From Amycolatopsis orientalis DSM 43388 (lineage in GTDB: Bacteria > Actinomycetota > Actinomycetes > Mycobacteriales > Pseudonocardiaceae), in contig NZ_ASXG01000156.1 of the NCBI RefSeq assembly GCF_000411975.1, forward strand, positions 1-55,494: a stretch of 55,494 bases of DNA, read 5' to 3'. This document shows positions 53,012-55,494 of this stretch, one piece after another. The notes under the pieces were generated by a model. It saw only the letters and a program-made list of their open reading frames with translations, did not search any database and had not been told where the DNA came from. A program made the position numbers and the translations under genes. The number at the start of each line of letters is the position of its first letter. The stretch's first letter is position 1.

Positions 53012-53245
53012 ATGACGGAAACCATTGGCGCAGCAGGAAACCTCCAGCACGTGACCACGTTCTGCGGCAATTGCGACTGCGGCTGCCCGGAGCTGTTCCT
53101 CGACGACGCCGCCCCGCCGGAGCGTCGCGTCGTGCTCACCGACGACTTCGGGCAGCGAGTGCAGATGAGCCTGGCACAGCTGAAAGTTATCGTCGACGAC
53201 GTCAAGGGCGGAGCTTTGGACAAGGTGGTGGCTGCCGTGGTCTAG
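53012..53245 (+). CDS. Small Cys-rich protein, candidate metal-binding
   Basis: A 77-residue soluble protein of unknown function. Residues 18-25 read CGNCDCGC, four cysteines in C-x-x-C-x-C-x-C spacing, followed by an acidic patch, PELFLDDAA. The C-terminal half (RRVVLTDDFGQRVQMSLAQL) looks like a small folded domain. ATG 53012 has AGGAG upstream. It is divergent from copA across 188 bp and precedes a damaged CopD-CtaG gene. Similar short actinobacterial proteins exist, as far as I recall, only as hypothetical proteins. A copper or zinc chaperone or sensor role is suggested by the cysteines and the neighbours, not shown. Confidence 0.75.
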   Translation: MTETIGAAGNLQHVTTFCGNCDCGCPELFLDDAAPPERRVVLTDDFGQRVQMSLAQLKVIVDDVKGGALDKVVAAVV

Positions 53246-53413
53246 CGACGAAATCGGCTCGGCGTACCGAGATCGCCGTCGCGAGTGGCGCGCGGGCTCG
53301 CGATCTGCGGTGGCCCAAGGCAACGGCCGGTTGCGCCGACGCCGGTCGTGCGGAATGCGCGGTTGCCCGAACGCGATCCGCAATGGCAGGCAGACGGCAG
53401 ATCGGGACCGCGG

Positions 53414-55211
53414 CTAGTGCCTTCTGGCCGCCAGGTTGGCGAGCATCGCGTTGTAGGCGGCGAAATCGTCGTCCTCGCCTCGGTCGAAGCGGCGGTCCAG
53501 CCGGGCGGCTTCGAGGTCGTCGTGGCGGCCCCACTGCACGAGCAGCGCCACGACGACCACGATCATCGGGATTTCCCCGGTAGCCCAGGCGATGCCGCCG
53601 CCGAGGCGTTGATCGGAAAGGAGATCGGACATCCACGGCAGGGAGAGGTAGCGGTAGAACGTCTCGGCGAGCACCGTCTGCTTGTTCATCAGGATCACGC
53701 CGAAGAACGCGTGGAACGGCATCACCGCGAACATCATGCCGAGCCGCGCGAGATGCGGCAGTGAACGCGGCGGGCGGTCGACGCCGATCACCAGCCAGAA
53801 GAAAACGTAGCCGGACACCAGGAAATGGAGGTTCATCAGCTGGTGCGCCCAGTGGTAGCGCATCGCCTCGCCGAACAGGCCCGAGAAGTAGAGCGCGTAG
53901 TAGGAGCCGACGAACACCACCGACGCCGGCAGCGGGTGCGCGACCAGGCGCGTGAACCGCGAGTGCAGCAGCGCCACCAGCCACTCGCGCGGACCGTCGG
54001 GTCCCTTGCCCCCGGAGGCGCCGTGCCCCGACCGCGTAGGCCACGACGGCGAGCACCGCGACGACACCGAGGAGGAGATCCGGCCGCCAGTCGAGGAACA
54101 GGCGAGCGAACGTCGGAGGATCCGGCAGGTCGTAGCCGAGCACGGTCTCGCCGGCAGTCGCCGGATCGTCCACGAACGCCGGCGGCACCAGATGCGCGAG
54201 CCCTGCCGAGGCTCCCATTGCCGCTGCCAGCACCACGACCTCGGTCACGTGAGCCGCTGCGCCGCTGCCGCAACGACGGCGTGCGACGGTGATCAGCACC
54301 GCCAACACGACCGTGATCCCGACCTTCACCCAGAGGAGAAAGCCATAGCCAGTAAACAATCCAGCCGGACGGGCCAGCGCGAGACCATCGACCATCCCGG
54401 ACGCGGCGAGCACGACGAGACAGCACGTCGCCAACCGTCGGTACCGGCGGAGCGTGACCTTTCGGGCTGCGTCTGAACCGCGATGGACCAGCAGCGCAAC
54501 CAGCGCGCCGGTCCACAACGCCGCCGCGATCACGTGCCAGACCAAGGCATTCGTGGCCAGGTCATGCCATGCGCCGATGGAAACGTGCCCTGCGATCGCC
54601 CTCGGCAGCAAGCCGACGAGGGCGAGGACGAGCCACAGCACCGTGGTGCGCCAGGTCAACGTGCGCCACACGCCGATCGCCACCACGGCGGCCACGGTCA
54701 GGACGCAGAGCCACGCCTTGGGTTCCTCCATGGCGTCGACGAGGACGGCGAGCTTCGCCAGATGCATCGCCTCGGAGACCGGCCGCCCGGACGCATCAGC
54801 GGCGTCGAACGGCACCAGCACCGCAGCCGCGAGCGCCCAGACGACCGCGGCCCCCGCCGCGGTGCGGGTCGCCGCGTAGCCGTCCGGGGAAAGCCGCCCC
54901 GCTTCGCCCGGCGGACTCAGGAACGCCGCGAACGCCAACCCGCCGACGCACACCACCCCGGCCGCGTCGGCGACCATCCGGAGCAAGGAGGTGCCCAAGG
55001 ACGTCAACAGACCTGGAGCAGGGTTGCCGAGCGCCGCATAAACATCACCCGCCGCGGCGACCACCGCCACGACGACCGCCGCGGCAACACCAGCCGCGGC
55101 AAGCAAACCCCGTCGGTTCGGAGCGGGAATTGTGCGCACACAAGAGTGGTCGGACGGAGACGGCGGCGAGTTCCCGCGACGAGAGCACGATTCCGCTCCA
55201 GCGTTCGGCAT
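53414..55211 (-). pseudogene. CopD-CtaG fusion broken by internal deletion and frameshift
   Basis: The 5' part (about 54030-55211) encodes a CopD-like membrane region with helices such as WLVLALVGLLPRAIAGHVSIG and a terminal LLLGVVAVLAVVAYAVGAR. The 3' part (53414 to about 54030, another frame) encodes the later part of a CtaG/caa3 assembly factor: DGPREWLVALLHSRFTRLVA, HWAHQLMNLHFLVSGY, MPFHAFFGVILMNKQT and GGGIAWATGEIPM. Actinobacteria commonly have these as one protein of about 650 residues. At 54020-54035 the frames change, and the first CtaG helices with their Met/His ligands are missing, roughly 50-65 residues by family layout. The 3' frame could still start at ATG 54067 (217 aa). The CopD start is uncertain (ATG 55211 or GTG 55139). 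Confidence 0.7.
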
Positions 55212-55212
55212 C

Positions 55213-55405
55213 AACAGCCTGCGACCCGAGACCAGCTCGGCTGAACTTGGCTCGGCCCAGCTGCGCACGACTCGGCTCGATTCGAGCGAGCCCGGATCGG
55301 CCGAACCCAGCTCGGCGCGGCCCGGCCCGGCTAAGCACAGCCCGGCCCGGCTCAGCTCGGCTAAGCACAGCGCAGCTCGGCTCGGCTGAACTCCGCCGAA
55401 CTCGG
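55213..55405. repeat. Degenerate GGCTCGGCT-type repeat region
   Basis: The sequence is dominated by variants of CAGCTCGGCT and CCCGGCCCGG. A 30-bp periodicity is visible where GGCTAAGCACAGC occurs twice, at about 55329 and 55359. No frame has gene-like content or a ribosome site. It leads directly into the hexanucleotide array. Confidence 0.6.
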
Positions 55406-55410
55406 TTGGC

Positions 55411-55494
55411 TTTGGCTTTGGCTTTGGCTTTGGCTTCGGCTTCGGCTTCGGCTTCGGCTTCGGCTTCGGCTTCGGCTTCGGCTTCGGCTTCGGC
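55411..55494. repeat. Hexanucleotide tandem array reaching the window end
   Basis: Four perfect copies of TTTGGC (55411-55434) are followed by ten perfect copies of TTCGGC (55435-55494), running to the last base. A single T-to-C change separates the two blocks. Read on the minus strand it would give Ala-Glu then Ala-Lys dipeptides; on the plus strand Phe-Gly. Array length beyond the window is unknown. Confidence 0.9.

Noticed and set aside
55045..55368. A minus-strand 107-codon frame in the terminal repeat region
   Set aside because: It is derived from repeated CTCGGCT sequence and overlaps the CopD start region; there is no ribosome site or conserved text.

Overview
The window looks like chromosome of a high-GC actinomycete, probably Amycolatopsis or a close pseudonocardial relative. 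The reasons are very GC-rich codons, many GTG starts, 4-nt GTGA/ATGA gene overlaps, a CseB/CseC envelope-stress pair, a Pls/PosA-type synthetase and two IdeR/DmdR-type iron boxes. The genus is an inference. I see no rRNA, tRNA, CRISPR array or transposase.

Layout. 1-5.4 kb: tail of a crotonase-like gene, an MFS exporter, a polytopic membrane protein, then cseA-like lipoprotein, cseB and cseC with no sigE beside them. 5.7-9.0 kb: a secreted GH92 mannosidase, closed by a perfect hairpin. 9.05-13.8 kb: an unusual transporter-glycosyltransferase fusion, a small membrane protein, an OmpA-like lipoprotein and a pyruvyl-transferase-like enzyme. 13.8-18.65 kb: an IclR-controlled carboxylic-acid module (MHS importer, IclR regulator, acyl-CoA dehydrogenase, CoA-transferase) with a shared operator-like motif and a remnant of a second IclR tail. 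18.7-24.3 kb: a 1294-residue Pls/PosA poly(amino acid) synthetase with a lysine-like specificity code, and an LCP cell-wall ligase upstream. 24.5-28.05 kb: an SDR, an acyl-CoA synthetase and a GAF-LuxR regulator.

28.1-50.55 kb is a complete-looking catechol siderophore locus, all on the minus strand. Read in the direction of transcription it is: iron box, dhbA; iron box, dhbC, dhbE, dhbB, a stand-alone aryl carrier protein, a siderophore-interacting reductase, the substrate-binding protein, two permeases, the ATPase, a 3277-residue NRPS (C-A-T-E-C-A-T-E-C, no thioesterase), an MFS exporter and a DAHP synthase. These genes cover precursor supply, 2,3-dihydroxybenzoate synthesis and activation, peptide assembly, export, ferri-siderophore import and iron release. 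dhbA and dhbC both carry repeat-rich Gly/Ala insertions not expected in their families.

50.6-55.2 kb is a copper region: CopA ATPase, a divergent 77-residue Cys-rich protein, and a CopD-CtaG fusion gene that appears broken by an internal deletion and frameshift. The window ends in simple-sequence DNA, including a hexanucleotide array that reaches the last base.

The strongest candidates for something new are the Pls/PosA synthetase (possible cationic polymer), the siderophore NRPS that ends in a condensation domain, and the repeat insertions in dhbA and dhbC.
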